This document shows, one piece after another, positions 1 to 8,542 of a DNA stretch of 64,000 bases. The translations under genes and the position numbers were made by a program. Numbering within the stretch: the stretch's first letter is position 1; every line of letters starts with the position of its first letter. Origin of the DNA: Phycisphaeraceae bacterium (lineage in GTDB: Bacteria; Planctomycetota; Phycisphaerae; Phycisphaerales; Phycisphaeraceae); the NCBI GenBank assembly GCA_020851735.1, contig JADZCD010000062.1:1-64000 (forward strand). Reading direction: 5' to 3'. Under the pieces are notes generated by a model, which was given only the letters and a program-made list of their open reading frames with translations, searched no databases and was not told the DNA's origin.

Positions 1-85
1 CCTCCAGCCCGGTTTGCGTTAAACTCATGGTGAATAAAGGCCAACGCGATGTGGCGCCGCCTGGTGCAACACCGCGCAACACCCA

Positions 86-172
86 GCCGGTGTGGCGGAA
101 CTGGCAGACGCGACGGATTCAAAATCCGTTGTCCCCTTAAAGGACGTGTGGGTTCAACTCCCTCCACCGGCA
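86..172 (+). tRNA. tRNA-Leu (anticodon CAA)
   Basis: The acceptor arm GCCGGTG (86-92) pairs with CACCGGC (165-171), followed by discriminator A172. The anticodon stem ACGGA/TCCGT encloses the loop TTCAAAA, giving anticodon CAA, which reads leucine UUG codons. The long variable arm (87 nt in total) and the GGTTCAACTCC T-arm fit a class II leucine tRNA. CCA is not encoded. Confidence 0.95.
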
Positions 173-247
173 TTGGATTTTTTCGCACCCCCCCTCGCAT
201 TATCCCCCTCGTTAGTCGCCCCGCTCCTTTACGTCCCCTCGCCGCGC

Positions 248-1102
248 TCACGCCAGCGTCCAACTCTTCGTCTGCGCCCGATGCGCCACCGCCATCACGT
301 AAGGCAGGTGACCGTGGGCCTGGAAGCTGCACACGTGGGCCGGCTTGTCGGCGAACATCTTTTCAAAAAATTCCCGCCCCTCCCGCGGATTCCCCAGAAT
401 CGCCGCGATCAGCTCCGCGACTTGCGCCGGCTCCAGCCACAGCCTGTCCCGGCTGGGAATTCCCAGCGGTTCCCAGAATGGCGTCTTGATCCCGCCCGGT
501 AAAATCGCGTGCACATAAAAACCCTTCGCGCCCGTGCCGGCTCCCTCTATCTCCTTGTTTGCCAACGCAAACTCACTATGCAGGTGCTGGGTGAACTTAA
601 AGAGTGCCCCCTTGGCTGTGCCGTAGATAATCTCGTCCGCCCCCGCCCAGTGTGCCGCCACCGAAGCCACATTGACAACGTGCCCCCCGCGGACGTTTTC
701 TCTCCCGCTCCCGGTCATCACCCGATAACACTCCCGCGTGCAGTACATCGGCCCATACACGTGGGCCCTGATCATCGCGTCCACTTGCTCATCCGTGCAC
801 TCGAGCAATCGCGTCCGGCTGCCTCCGCCGGCGTTGTTGATCAACATATCCACGCCGCCGAATTGTTCCGCTACCGCGCGCACCATCGCCCGCACCGCCT
901 GCGGATCGCCGATATCGGCCGGACACGCCAGCGCCTGGCCTCCGGCCGCCTCGATCTCCGCCACCACCGCCCGGCACTTCTCCGCCCGCCGCCCCACCAC
1001 CGCCACTTTCACGCCCTGGCTGGCCAACAGCTTCGCCGTCGCCAGCCCCACCCCGCTGCTCCCGCCGGTCACAAGTGCCACCCGTCCCTGTAAATCCACC
1101 AT
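248..1102 (-). CDS. SDR family NAD(P)-dependent oxidoreductase
   Basis: Classical short-chain dehydrogenase/reductase of about 284 residues. Counting from the Met at 1102, the nucleotide-binding TGGSSGVG is at residues 12-19, NNAG at 89-92, a catalytic Ser near 147 and the YxxxK pair at Tyr160/Lys164. Family members reduce or oxidise carbonyl or alcohol substrates with NAD(P)(H); the substrate cannot be told from sequence. The open frame runs on to 1357, but the upstream part is basic, low in conservation and overlaps the divergent znu promoter, so the start is placed at 1102 (1114 is an in-frame alternative). It is divergent from the zinc operon and appears to be a single-gene unit. Confidence 0.85.
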   Translation of the reverse strand: MVDLQGRVALVTGGSSGVGLATAKLLASQGVKVAVVGRRAEKCRAVVAEIEAAGGQALACPADIGDPQAVRAMVRAVAEQFGGVDMLINNAGGGSRTRLLECTDEQVDAMIRAHVYGPMYCTRECYRVMTGSGRENVRGGHVVNVASVAAHWAGADEIIYGTAKGALFKFTQHLHSEFALANKEIEGAGTGAKGFYVHAILPGGIKTPFWEPLGIPSRDRLWLEPAQVAELIAAILGNPREGREFFEKMFADKPAHVCSFQAHGHLPYVMAVAHRAQTKSWTLA

Positions 1103-1211
1103 GGCTGCCTCCATCGCCCGCGCGAAAATGAATGTGACCCAAACATTACCCCCCCTTCCATCCCTGCGGCAACCCGCCGCCTTGGGCAAACGCCTGCCCG
1201 CGGCTGGAGGG

Positions 1212-1242
1212 TTGACCTTAATCAATAATGGATTATCATTAT
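1212..1242 (+). promoter_or_regulatory. Fur/Zur-like operator over the znuACB promoter
   Basis: A -35-like TTGACC (1212-1217) and a -10-like TATCAT (1234-1239) are separated by 16 bp. Across the spacer and -10 lies the perfect inverted repeat ATAATG-N6-CATTAT (1225-1242). Read on the minus strand it gives GATAATGATAATC followed by CATTAT, close to the classical Fur-box hexamer array. Position and sequence suggest repression by a Fur-family regulator, probably Zur, when metal is replete. The regulator gene is not in this window. Confidence 0.7.
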
Positions 1243-1297
1243 CAAATAGGCGTCGCGCTTCTTTTCTTCCCCACCTAAACCCCCAGGAGCCGCTGCC

Positions 1298-2275
1298 ATG
1301 ATCAGCGCATCTCAAACCGCGGTCGGGCCTTCCTTTATCCGCCCCGTCATACGTCACGCCACTTTAATCACCCCCGCGTCCAGCCTTCTTCTCTGCCTCC
1401 TGACGCTGGCCATCCCCGCCTGCGAAAAGGCTCCACCGCCTTCCTCCTCCGCCCAGCTCCGCGTCGTCGTCACCCACAGCATCCTCAGCGACGTCGTCGC
1501 CAATGTCGGGCAAGATCATCTGCACCTGACCACTTTCGTCGGGCCCAACGGCGACGCCCACACCTACGAACCCACGCCTCGGGACTTAATCGCCCTGGCC
1601 GACGCTGCCGTCCTCATCGAGAACGGCCTGCAATTTGAACCCTGGGTCGACAAACTCTACGAATCCTCGGGCTCCAAGGCCGTGCGCGTCGTCGCCAGCC
1701 AAGGCATCCAGCCACGCACCCTCAACGAAGACGGCCACGAGGAAACCGACCCCCACTGCTGGCAGAGCGTGCCCAACGTCATCGCCATGACCCAGACCAT
1801 CGCCGCCGCCCTCGCCGCGGCCGACCCCGCCCACGCCGAGTCCTATCGCGCCAACGCCCAGGCCTATCAGACCCAACTTCAGGAACTGGACCGCTACATC
1901 CAGGAAAAAGTCTCCACCCTCCCTGCCGAGAGCCGCGTGATCGTCACCTCTCACGACTCCTTAGGTTACTTCGCCCAGCGCTATGGCTTTACCGTCCTGG
2001 GCACACCCCTGGCCTCGCTTACCACCGAGGCCGGCGACCCTTCCGCCCAGAAAATCGCCGCCGTGGTCCAGGAAATCCGCCACGCTCAAGTCCCCGCCGT
2101 GTTCATCGAGAATATGCAGAATCCCAAACTCATGGCCCAGATCGCCGCCGAAGCGGGCGTGCGCTTTGACTCCACCCTTTACACCGACTCCCTGGACCAA
2201 CCCGGGTCCCCCGGCGAAACCTACCTGAAAATGATGCATTACAATGCCGACACCATCGTTGAGTCCTTAAAGTGA
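1298..2275 (+). CDS. znuA: Zinc ABC transporter substrate-binding lipoprotein ZnuA
   Basis: Cluster A-I metal-binding protein (ZnuA/TroA family, 325 residues) that captures the metal outside the inner membrane and delivers it to the ZnuB permease. A signal peptide ends in a lipobox with Cys42. Probable metal ligands are His88 (in DAHTYEPTP), His153 (in DPHCW), His219 (in SHDSLGYF) and Asp297. His rather than Glu at the third ligand favours zinc over manganese. The His-rich loop typical of many ZnuA proteins is short here. The start is supported by AGGAG 8 nt upstream. First gene of znuA-znuC-znuB, directly downstream of a Fur/Zur-like box. Confidence 0.9.
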   Translation: MISASQTAVGPSFIRPVIRHATLITPASSLLLCLLTLAIPACEKAPPPSSSAQLRVVVTHSILSDVVANVGQDHLHLTTFVGPNGDAHTYEPTPRDLIALADAAVLIENGLQFEPWVDKLYESSGSKAVRVVASQGIQPRTLNEDGHEETDPHCWQSVPNVIAMTQTIAAALAAADPAHAESYRANAQAYQTQLQELDRYIQEKVSTLPAESRVIVTSHDSLGYFAQRYGFTVLGTPLASLTTEAGDPSAQKIAAVVQEIRHAQVPAVFIENMQNPKLMAQIAAEAGVRFDSTLYTDSLDQPGSPGETYLKMMHYNADTIVESLK

Positions 2276-2343
2276 TCCACCTTCGCCCCTGGCTCTGTTA
2301 CCAGCACCGCCGCCACGACCCGCCCATCCCCGGTTCGCCAGCC

Positions 2344-3054
2344 ATGGAACTGCGCGACTTGTTGCTGGCCTACCCCGGCGCGGCCGCGCCCGCCTTGCGC
2401 CTTGATCACCTGCGCCTTGCCGAAGGCCGGCGCATGGCCCTGGTCGGGCCCAACGGCTCAGGCAAAAGCACGCTCCTAAAAGCCGTCGCCGGCATCCTCA
2501 AGCCCGCGGCCGGGCGGATTCTCGTCCACGGCCTGCCCATCGGCGCCTGCCACCAGCACGTCTCCTATCTCGCCCAGCGCGACGAAGTCAACTGGCGATT
2601 CCCCATCAGCGTCCGCCGACTGGTCTTAACCGGGCGCTACGTCCACCTCGGCTGGCTCCGCCGGCCGCGCCGCGGCGATCATCTGCTCGTCGAGCAGCTG
2701 CTTGATCGCCTGGCTATCCGCGACCTGGCCGACCGGCAGATCGGCGAACTCTCCGGCGGCCAGCAACAGCGCGCCCTCCTGGCCCGCGCCCTCGCCCAAC
2801 AGGCTGACCTTCTGCTTCTGGATGAACCGCTCAACGCCGTGGACGTGGAAACCCGCAAAATCCTCGCCGACGTCTTGGACGAACTCCACCGCGCCGGCCG
2901 CACCATCGTCATCGCCACCCACGACCATGGCCGGCTCGATGAACATTTTGACCAGATCCTCTTCCTCCACGAAGGCCGCCAGGTCGATGCCGACCCTCAC
3001 CTGGATGACCACGCTGACCACCACGCTTCCCACCCTCACCCTGCTGCCGACTAG
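2344..3054 (+). CDS. znuC: Zinc ABC transporter ATP-binding protein ZnuC
   Basis: ABC ATPase that powers metal import with ZnuA and ZnuB. Visible motifs, counting from 2344: Walker A GPNGSGKST (35-43), a Q-loop in SYLAQRD, the signature LSGGQQQR, Walker B LLLLDEPLNAVD and the H-loop ATHDH. The C-terminus is a His/Asp-rich tail (DDHADHHASHPHP), which could bind metal. The frame is open from a GTG at 2272 that overlaps the znuA stop by 4 bp. The extra 24 residues are not family-like, so ATG 2344 is preferred, but translational coupling from 2272 is possible. Confidence 0.9.
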   Translation: MELRDLLLAYPGAAAPALRLDHLRLAEGRRMALVGPNGSGKSTLLKAVAGILKPAAGRILVHGLPIGACHQHVSYLAQRDEVNWRFPISVRRLVLTGRYVHLGWLRRPRRGDHLLVEQLLDRLAIRDLADRQIGELSGGQQQRALLARALAQQADLLLLDEPLNAVDVETRKILADVLDELHRAGRTIVIATHDHGRLDEHFDQILFLHEGRQVDADPHLDDHADHHASHPHPAAD

Positions 3055-3067
3055 CTGGAGCTTTCCC

Positions 3068-3898
3068 GTGCCTACCCTCCTTGAGCCCTTCCAATACACC
3101 TTCATGCAGCACGGCCTGATCGCCGCGGTGATCGTGGGCATCACCTGCGCCGTGCTGGGCACCTACGTCGTCCTGCGTCAGATGGCCTTCATCGGCGACG
3201 CCCTTTCCCACACCGCCCTGCCCGGCCTGGTCATCGCTCACTTAAACGGCTGGAGCCTTTTTTTAGGCGCCCTGATCACCGACCTTCTCACCGCGCTGGG
3301 CATCAGCCTCGTCGCCCGCCGCCGCGACGTCCGCGAAGACACCGCCATCGGCATCCTCTTCACCGGCATGTTCGCCTTGGGCATCCTGATCATCAGCACC
3401 ACCCGCTCCTTCCGCGACCTGACCCACATGCTCTTCGGCAACATCCTGGGCGTCACCCGCCTGGACGTGGTGCTCATGGCCTTGGTCGCCGCGCTCGTGC
3501 TGGCCACCCTCGCCGCCCTGCACAAGGAACTGGAGCTGACCTCCTTCGACCCCGGCTACGCCCAGGTCATCGGCCTGCGCCCCAGCCTGATGCGCCTGGC
3601 CCTGCTCTTCCTGCTGGCCTTAACCGTCGTCTCCGGCATCCAGGTCGTCGGCGTCGTGCTCACCAGCGCCCTTCTAATCACCCCCGCCGCCACCGCTTCC
3701 CTGGTCACCAAGCGCCTGCTTTCCATGATGGCCGTCGCCACCGTCATCGCCGTCGGCTGCGGCATCGCCGGGCTCTACGCCTCCTATTTCCTGAACGTCT
3801 CCTCCGGGGCCGCCATCGTCCTAAGCTGCACCGCCGTCTTCATCCTCGTCTACTTAGGCAAGTTCCTCCTGACCCGCCGCCCCGTGCAACTCCAATAG
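3068..3898 (+). CDS. znuB: Zinc ABC transporter permease ZnuB
   Basis: ABC-3 family metal permease of 276 residues with about eight hydrophobic segments. Family hallmarks are visible: VLRQMAFIGDALSHTALPG near the N-terminus and VGVVLTSALLITPAATA before the last helices. It forms the membrane channel of the ZnuABC importer. GTG 3068 is chosen because GGAG lies 7 nt upstream and the protein then starts where family members do. An open frame continues upstream inside znuC but is a shadow. Last gene of the zinc operon, 13 bp after znuC. Confidence 0.9.
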   Translation: MPTLLEPFQYTFMQHGLIAAVIVGITCAVLGTYVVLRQMAFIGDALSHTALPGLVIAHLNGWSLFLGALITDLLTALGISLVARRRDVREDTAIGILFTGMFALGILIISTTRSFRDLTHMLFGNILGVTRLDVVLMALVAALVLATLAALHKELELTSFDPGYAQVIGLRPSLMRLALLFLLALTVVSGIQVVGVVLTSALLITPAATASLVTKRLLSMMAVATVIAVGCGIAGLYASYFLNVSSGAAIVLSCTAVFILVYLGKFLLTRRPVQLQ

Positions 3899-4212
3899 AC
3901 CCGCAAGCCGCCTGCCCTCCGCGCCAACCTCCGCCATCAAGCGAACAATCCGTCTGAAACCCCGCCTGGCCCTGCGCCTTTTGCTTATAGCCGCGCCGCC
4001 GGACAGGCCTATAATGCCCGCTGACGACACCCATCGCCTGCCGATACCGGCGATCAGTGGTGCCGCTATATGGACTCGCTTTGCCGTTCTCCCAACGTTT
4101 TTTTCATGGGATCCGGTCCTGCCGCCGACGTCGGCGCAGCCTGTGCCTGAACAGTCTTCCCCGACCGCTACCGTTCGCCTGCCTGCATGAGAATCACCCA
4201 AGGAGCGTCACG
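3899..4212. other. Intergenic region upstream of terC
   Basis: No gene is seen. A TATAAT hexamer sits at about 4010, without a convincing -35, and AAGGAG precedes terC by 7 nt. Because TerC-family genes are often controlled by the yybP-ykoY manganese riboswitch, the leader was checked for its conserved loops. They are absent. Confidence 0.4.
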
Positions 4213-5286
4213 ATGATCTGGATCTGGCTGGGCTTCATCGCCTTCGTCCTGCTGATGCTGGCCCTGGACTTAGGCGTCTTCCACCGTCACGCTCACGTGG
4301 TCAAACTCAAGGAAGCCCTCGCCTGGTCCGCCGTCTGGGCCAGCCTGGGCCTGGCATTCGCCGTCTTTATCTACTTTGGCTACGACAACCACTGGCTGGG
4401 CTTAGGCTCCCACGTCGACGCCGTCGACGGGCTGGTCAACACGGGCCACACTGCCGTCCTCAAATACCTCACCGGCTACGTCGTCGAAAAATCCCTGAGC
4501 GTCGACAACGTCTTTGTCATCGCCATGCTCTTTGGCTTCTTCGCCGTCCCAGCCATCTACCAGCACCGCGTCCTTTTCTGGGGCATCATCGGCGCCCTGG
4601 TTCTGCGCGGTGTCATGATCGCCTTGGGCACCAAGCTCATCGCCGAGTTTCACTGGATTCTCTACCTCTTCGGCCTGCTCCTGATCGCCACCGCCGTCAA
4701 AATGCTCGTGGTCAAATCCGACCACACCAACCCCAATCACAACATCGTCGTGCGCCTCACCCGCCGCTTCTTCCCCATCACCGAACACTTCCACGGTGAA
4801 CACTTCGTCGTCCGCGCTGGCGCCCCCGGCTCCCTGGAACCGGAAATCCCCGGCGGCAAGACTCTGCCCGACCGCATCGTCCAATCCGCCAAGCCCGGCT
4901 CCCTCCTGCTCACCCCCCTGGCCCTGGCCCTGGTGATGGTCGAAACCACCGATCTGATCTTCGCCGTCGATTCCATCCCCGCCATCTTCGCCATCACCGC
5001 TGACCCGTTCCTGGTCTTCACCAGCAACGTCTTTGCCATCCTCGGCCTGCGCAGTCTCTACTTCGCCTTGGCCGGTGCGATCGAAAAATTCCGCTTCCTT
5101 AAAATTTCCCTGGCCGCCGTCCTGGCCTTGGTGGGCGTCAAGATGCTCGTCGCTGACTGGCTGAAAGACACCATCGGCCCGAACTTCAACCTCTATCTCC
5201 TGCTGGTCGTACTCCTGATCCTCGCCGCCGGCGTCGTCGCCTCCCTCGCCCTGGCCCCCAAACACCAAGAATCCCCGCATGCTTGA
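4213..5286 (+). CDS. terC: TerC/Alx-family integral membrane protein
   Basis: Inner-membrane protein of 357 residues with about seven to nine transmembrane helices. The family signature EKSLSVDN followed by VFVIAMLF is present, as is the later VETTDLIFAVDSIPAIFAIT segment with membrane-embedded acidic residues. TerC/Alx proteins are linked to metal-ion export (manganese in Alx) and metallation of secreted proteins; the exact ion here is unknown. ATG 4213 has AAGGAG at ideal spacing; longer open frame upstream is non-coding. It follows the zinc importer operon, consistent with a metal-homeostasis neighbourhood, but has its own leader. Confidence 0.85.
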   Translation: MIWIWLGFIAFVLLMLALDLGVFHRHAHVVKLKEALAWSAVWASLGLAFAVFIYFGYDNHWLGLGSHVDAVDGLVNTGHTAVLKYLTGYVVEKSLSVDNVFVIAMLFGFFAVPAIYQHRVLFWGIIGALVLRGVMIALGTKLIAEFHWILYLFGLLLIATAVKMLVVKSDHTNPNHNIVVRLTRRFFPITEHFHGEHFVVRAGAPGSLEPEIPGGKTLPDRIVQSAKPGSLLLTPLALALVMVETTDLIFAVDSIPAIFAITADPFLVFTSNVFAILGLRSLYFALAGAIEKFRFLKISLAAVLALVGVKMLVADWLKDTIGPNFNLYLLLVVLLILAAGVVASLALAPKHQESPHA

Positions 5287-5339
5287 GGCAAGGGTATGGG
5301 GTATGGAATGTGGAATGTGGATCGCAGGGTGTGGCGCAT

Positions 5340-5384
5340 GGGTGCCACACAGCATCTTCCGGGCCTCCGGAAGTGCTGCGTGCC
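5340..5384. repeat. Family B palindromic repeat with an internal family D hairpin
   Basis: Arms GGTGCCACACAGCA and TGCTGCGTGCC enclose an extra small palindrome CTTCCGGG-CC-TCCGGAAG. The simple B copies elsewhere have only a few bases there, so this copy looks composite. Intergenic between terC and hemB. Confidence 0.75.
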
Positions 5385-5505
5385 TTGGCTGCCGCCCTTA
5401 AAAAACCCATAGGAAAAATGGCAGTCAACCGCCGCGATCGCCGCAGACAACGGTCCTCCGTATGACGATCAAACGTTGCACCCGGAACGTTGCCTGCCGC
5501 AATCT

Positions 5506-5539
5506 TCATTCGCCATTCGAAACTCGACACTCGCCATTA
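5506..5539. repeat. Family M repeat (CATTCG-type short tandem)
   Basis: CATTCGCCATTCGAAACTCG and related heptamer-like units. The same word recurs at 41263-41307, 46756-46918 and 61379-61410. Located just downstream of the hemB stop codon. Confidence 0.5.
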
Positions 5540-5553
5540 GTGACTTCCGGGCT

Positions 5554-6600
5554 CTACAGCCACTCCACCAACTGCGGCGCAAAATACGTCAAAATCAAAT
5601 CCGCCCCCGCTCGCTTGATCGCGTATGTCGTCTCCAGCGCTGCCGCCTTTAAATCCACCCACCCGCGCTCCGCGGCCGCGTGCAGCATCGCAAACTCCCC
5701 GCTCACGTGATACGCAGCCACCGGCACCGCTGTCGCCTGCCGCACCTGGTAAATCACATCCAGATACGTCGCCGCCGGCTTGACCATCACCATGTCCGCC
5801 CCCTCCGCCAGATCCAGCGCCAATTCCGTTCGCCATTCCCGCGCCCGCCGGTAATCCATCTGATACCCCCGCCGATCGCCGAACGTCATCCCCCCCTGCC
5901 CCGCTTCGCGGAACGGGCCATAGAATCCCGACGCGAACTTCACGCTGTACGCCATGATCGCCGTCCGCTTAAATCCCGCGCCGTCCAACCCCGCCCGGAT
6001 CGCCCTCACCTGCCCGTCCATCATCCCCGACGGCGCCACCACCTCCGCCCCCGCCTTGGCCTGCGCCGCCGCCACCTTGGCCAATAGCTCCAGCGTTCGA
6101 TCGTTATCCACCACCCCCTGTTTGTCCCCCGGGCATAGCGCCCCGCAATGCCCGTGGTCCGTGTACTCGCACAAGCACAAATCCGCGTACATCACCACGT
6201 CCAGCCCCGCGTCCCGCACCGCCGCCAACGTCCGATTCACCGGCGCGTCCGCGCTGGCCGCGTAGCTGCCCGTGGCGTCCTTCTTCTTCGCCGGCGTGAC
6301 CCCGAAAAAAATAAACTGCTTTAGCCCCTTCTCCCGCCACTGCCGGATCATCGTCACCGCGTCCCCCACCGGCCACTGCTTGACCCCCGGCATCGACGCC
6401 ACCGCCGTCGGCTTATCCATCGCGCCCACAAACATCGGATAAATCAGATTTTCCGGCCGCACGCTTACGTCCGCCACCACGTCGCGCAGCGTCTGCCCCC
6501 GCCGCAACCGCCGCGGCCGGGCCGCGGGAAACCCTCGATCCCCCCCCTGGCCCCCTGCCTTTGCCTGCCCCGCCGCCTTGGACGATTTTTTAGCAGCCAT
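5554..6600 (-). CDS. hemB: Delta-aminolevulinic acid dehydratase (porphobilinogen synthase)
   Basis: Condenses two 5-aminolevulinate molecules into porphobilinogen, the second common step of tetrapyrrole synthesis. The zinc-type metal site DLCLCEYTDHGHCG has all three cysteines. The two active-site lysines lie in SVKFASGFYGPFREA and MVMVKPAATYLD. Length (348 residues) is normal apart from a basic, Ala/Lys/Gly-rich N-terminal extension of roughly 30 residues. It is divergent from cobA-hemD, the next tetrapyrrole gene pair, and shares an intergenic region of about 100 bp with it. Confidence 0.95.
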   Translation of the reverse strand: MAAKKSSKAAGQAKAGGQGGDRGFPAARPRRLRRGQTLRDVVADVSVRPENLIYPMFVGAMDKPTAVASMPGVKQWPVGDAVTMIRQWREKGLKQFIFFGVTPAKKKDATGSYAASADAPVNRTLAAVRDAGLDVVMYADLCLCEYTDHGHCGALCPGDKQGVVDNDRTLELLAKVAAAQAKAGAEVVAPSGMMDGQVRAIRAGLDGAGFKRTAIMAYSVKFASGFYGPFREAGQGGMTFGDRRGYQMDYRRAREWRTELALDLAEGADMVMVKPAATYLDVIYQVRQATAVPVAAYHVSGEFAMLHAAAERGWVDLKAAALETTYAIKRAGADLILTYFAPQLVEWL

Positions 6601-6631
6601 GAAAATTCGCTCCCGTATCCGGACTTAAGGC

Positions 6632-6659
6632 TTGACCTGCATCCTGACTCCTGTAGCCT
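6632..6659 (+). promoter_or_regulatory. Possible promoter of cobA-hemD
   Basis: TTGACC (6632-6637) and TAGCCT (6654-6659) are separated by 16 bp in the hemB/cobA-hemD divergent gap, 38 bp before the start codon. It is a plausible sigma-70-type promoter by spacing only. Confidence 0.3.
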
Positions 6660-6697
6660 ACCATCGCCGACTCATTCCGCGAAGAGAGCAAACCCGC

Positions 6698-8257
6698 ATG
6701 ACTGCTAATTCATCCGCTCCTGGCTGCGTGTATCTCGTCGGCGCCGGCCCCGGCGATCCCAAGCTCCTCACCGTCCGCGGCCTGGAATTGCTCCGCCAGG
6801 CCGACGTCGTGGTCTTCGACGCCCTGGCCAACCCCGTCCTGCTCCAGGAAGCCCCCACCCAGGCGGAACGCATCGACGTCGGCAAACGCGCTAAAGCCCA
6901 CAAAATGACCCAGGACGAAATCAACGCCCTCCTGGTTGAAAAAGCCCGCCAAGGCCATCGCGTCGTCCGCTTAAAAGGCGGCGATCCCTACCTCTTCGGC
7001 CGCGGCGCCGAGGAAGCCATCTACCTCGCCCAGGCCGGCATCCCCTGCCAGGTCGTCCCCGGCGTCACCTCCGGCATCGCCGCTCCCGCCATGGCCGGCA
7101 TCCCCGTCAGCCACCGCGGCTTTGCCAGCACCGTCACCTTCGTCACCGGGCACGAAAATCCCGACAAGCCCGAAACCGCCATCGACTACGCCTCCCTGGC
7201 CGGGCTCATCCGCTCCGGCGGCACCGCCTGCTTCTACATGGGCGTCGGCCGCCTGGAATCAATCGCCTCCGCGCTCCAGCAGCACGGCCTCTCCCCAGAT
7301 ACCCCCGCCGCCCTCGTGCAGTGGGGCACGCTGCCTAAACAAAAAAGCGTGCGCACCACCCTCGCTTCCGCCACCGCCGACGTGGCCGCCGCCGGCATCG
7401 GGTCCCCCGCCATCATCGTCGTCGGCCCCGTCGCCGCCATTGCCGAGCCGGGCCTGGATTGGTTCACCCGCCGGCCCCTCTTCAGCCGGACCATCCTCAT
7501 TACCCGCACCCGCGCCCAGGCTTCGGAACTGCGCGAAAAGCTCGAGGAACTTGGCGCCCAGGTGCTCGAGGCCCCCACCATCCGCACCGAGCCCGCCGAG
7601 CCGGATGTCATGGACCGCGTCGATGAAGAAATCCAGGAAATCAAGGAATATCAGTGGCTCGTGCTCACCAGCCCCAACGGCGTGGAAAAATTAGCCGAGC
7701 GTCTGGAAGCCCTTAAACTCGACGCCCGCCACTTGGCCGGCCTCAAAATCGCCGTCGTCGGCGAGGGCACCGATCAAGCCCTCCGCCAAAAGCTTGGCCT
7801 GCACGCCGACTTGGTCCCCACGCGCTTCGTCGCCGAGTCCCTGGCCGGCGAACTGATCGCCCAGCAGGACATCCGCGCACAAAAAATCCTTCTCCTCCGC
7901 GCCGACATCGCCCGCCCCTCCTTGCCCAAAAAACTGCAGGAAGCCGGCGCCGAAGTCACCGAACTGGCCATCTACCGCACCCTGCGGGCCGACGATCTGC
8001 CCGCCGAAATCCTCCAAGCCCTGCGGAATAAACAAGTCCACTGGATCACCTTCACCAGCACCTCGACCGCCGACAACCTGATGGCCCTGCTTGGCGACGA
8101 AAAACACTTGCTGCAACACGTGCGCCTGGCCTCCATCGGTCCGATCACCACCGCCGCCCTGCGCAAGCTCGACCTTCAACCCACCGTCGAAGCCGCCGCC
8201 GCCAACCTCGACAGCCTCGCCCAAGCCATCCTCGCCGCCGAATCCCCCGCTCATTAA
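6698..8257 (+). CDS. cobA-hemD: Uroporphyrinogen-III C-methyltransferase / uroporphyrinogen-III synthase fusion
   Basis: Two-domain tetrapyrrole enzyme of 519 residues. The N-terminal half is a SAM-dependent CobA methyltransferase: VYLVGAGPGDPKLLTVRG at the start, VVRLKGGDPYLFGRGAEE and VVPGVTSGIAAPA. It would make precorrin-2 for siroheme or cobalamin. The C-terminal half from about residue 265 is HemD (RTILITRTRAQASELREKLEELGA, LTSPNGVEKL, FTSTSTADNL), which closes the uroporphyrinogen ring. Such fusions are known in several phyla. ATG 6698 follows GAAGAG and matches the family N-terminus; the frame is open to 6632 without conserved residues. Paired with divergent hemB. Confidence 0.93.
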   Translation: MTANSSAPGCVYLVGAGPGDPKLLTVRGLELLRQADVVVFDALANPVLLQEAPTQAERIDVGKRAKAHKMTQDEINALLVEKARQGHRVVRLKGGDPYLFGRGAEEAIYLAQAGIPCQVVPGVTSGIAAPAMAGIPVSHRGFASTVTFVTGHENPDKPETAIDYASLAGLIRSGGTACFYMGVGRLESIASALQQHGLSPDTPAALVQWGTLPKQKSVRTTLASATADVAAAGIGSPAIIVVGPVAAIAEPGLDWFTRRPLFSRTILITRTRAQASELREKLEELGAQVLEAPTIRTEPAEPDVMDRVDEEIQEIKEYQWLVLTSPNGVEKLAERLEALKLDARHLAGLKIAVVGEGTDQALRQKLGLHADLVPTRFVAESLAGELIAQQDIRAQKILLLRADIARPSLPKKLQEAGAEVTELAIYRTLRADDLPAEILQALRNKQVHWITFTSTSTADNLMALLGDEKHLLQHVRLASIGPITTAALRKLDLQPTVEAAAANLDSLAQAILAAESPAH

Positions 8258-8270
8258 GACAGCCCCGAAT

Positions 8271-8519
8271 TCACCGCAGAGTTCGCCGAGGACGCAGAGT
8301 CAAGTCATGCTGTCTGCATGGAACCCCTGACAAAACGAACCGCCAAGTCGCCAAGATCGCCAAGAATACCGTCAGGAAAAACAGGGGACACAACAAAACC
8401 CTTGCTCTATGACTTCCCAGAACTTGGCGCCCTTGGCGTCATGGCGGTTCATTGTTTTTTTGTTGGCTGCTCTTGTTTATTTTTCTTTTCTCTGCGTTCT
8501 CCGCGTCCTCGGCGGTGAG
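8271..8519. repeat. Two-level inverted repeat (family N, MITE-like)
   Basis: Outer arms: TCACCGCAGAGTTCGCCGAG at 8271 onward against CTCGGCGGTGAG ending at 8519. Inner arms: GAACCGCCAAGTCGCCAAG (8337 onward) against CTTGGCGTCATGGCGGTTC ending at 8450. The whole gap between cobA-hemD and the GNAT gene could fold back on itself. Related inverted words are at 34392-34477 and 48687-48794. No transposase is present. Confidence 0.65.
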
Positions 8520-8542
8520 TCTTCTTGGCATCCTCTCCCGGC

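Noticed and set aside
3990-4212. yybP-ykoY manganese riboswitch upstream of terC
   Set aside because: The conserved GGGGAGUA and GAGACC-type loops of that riboswitch are not present in the leader.
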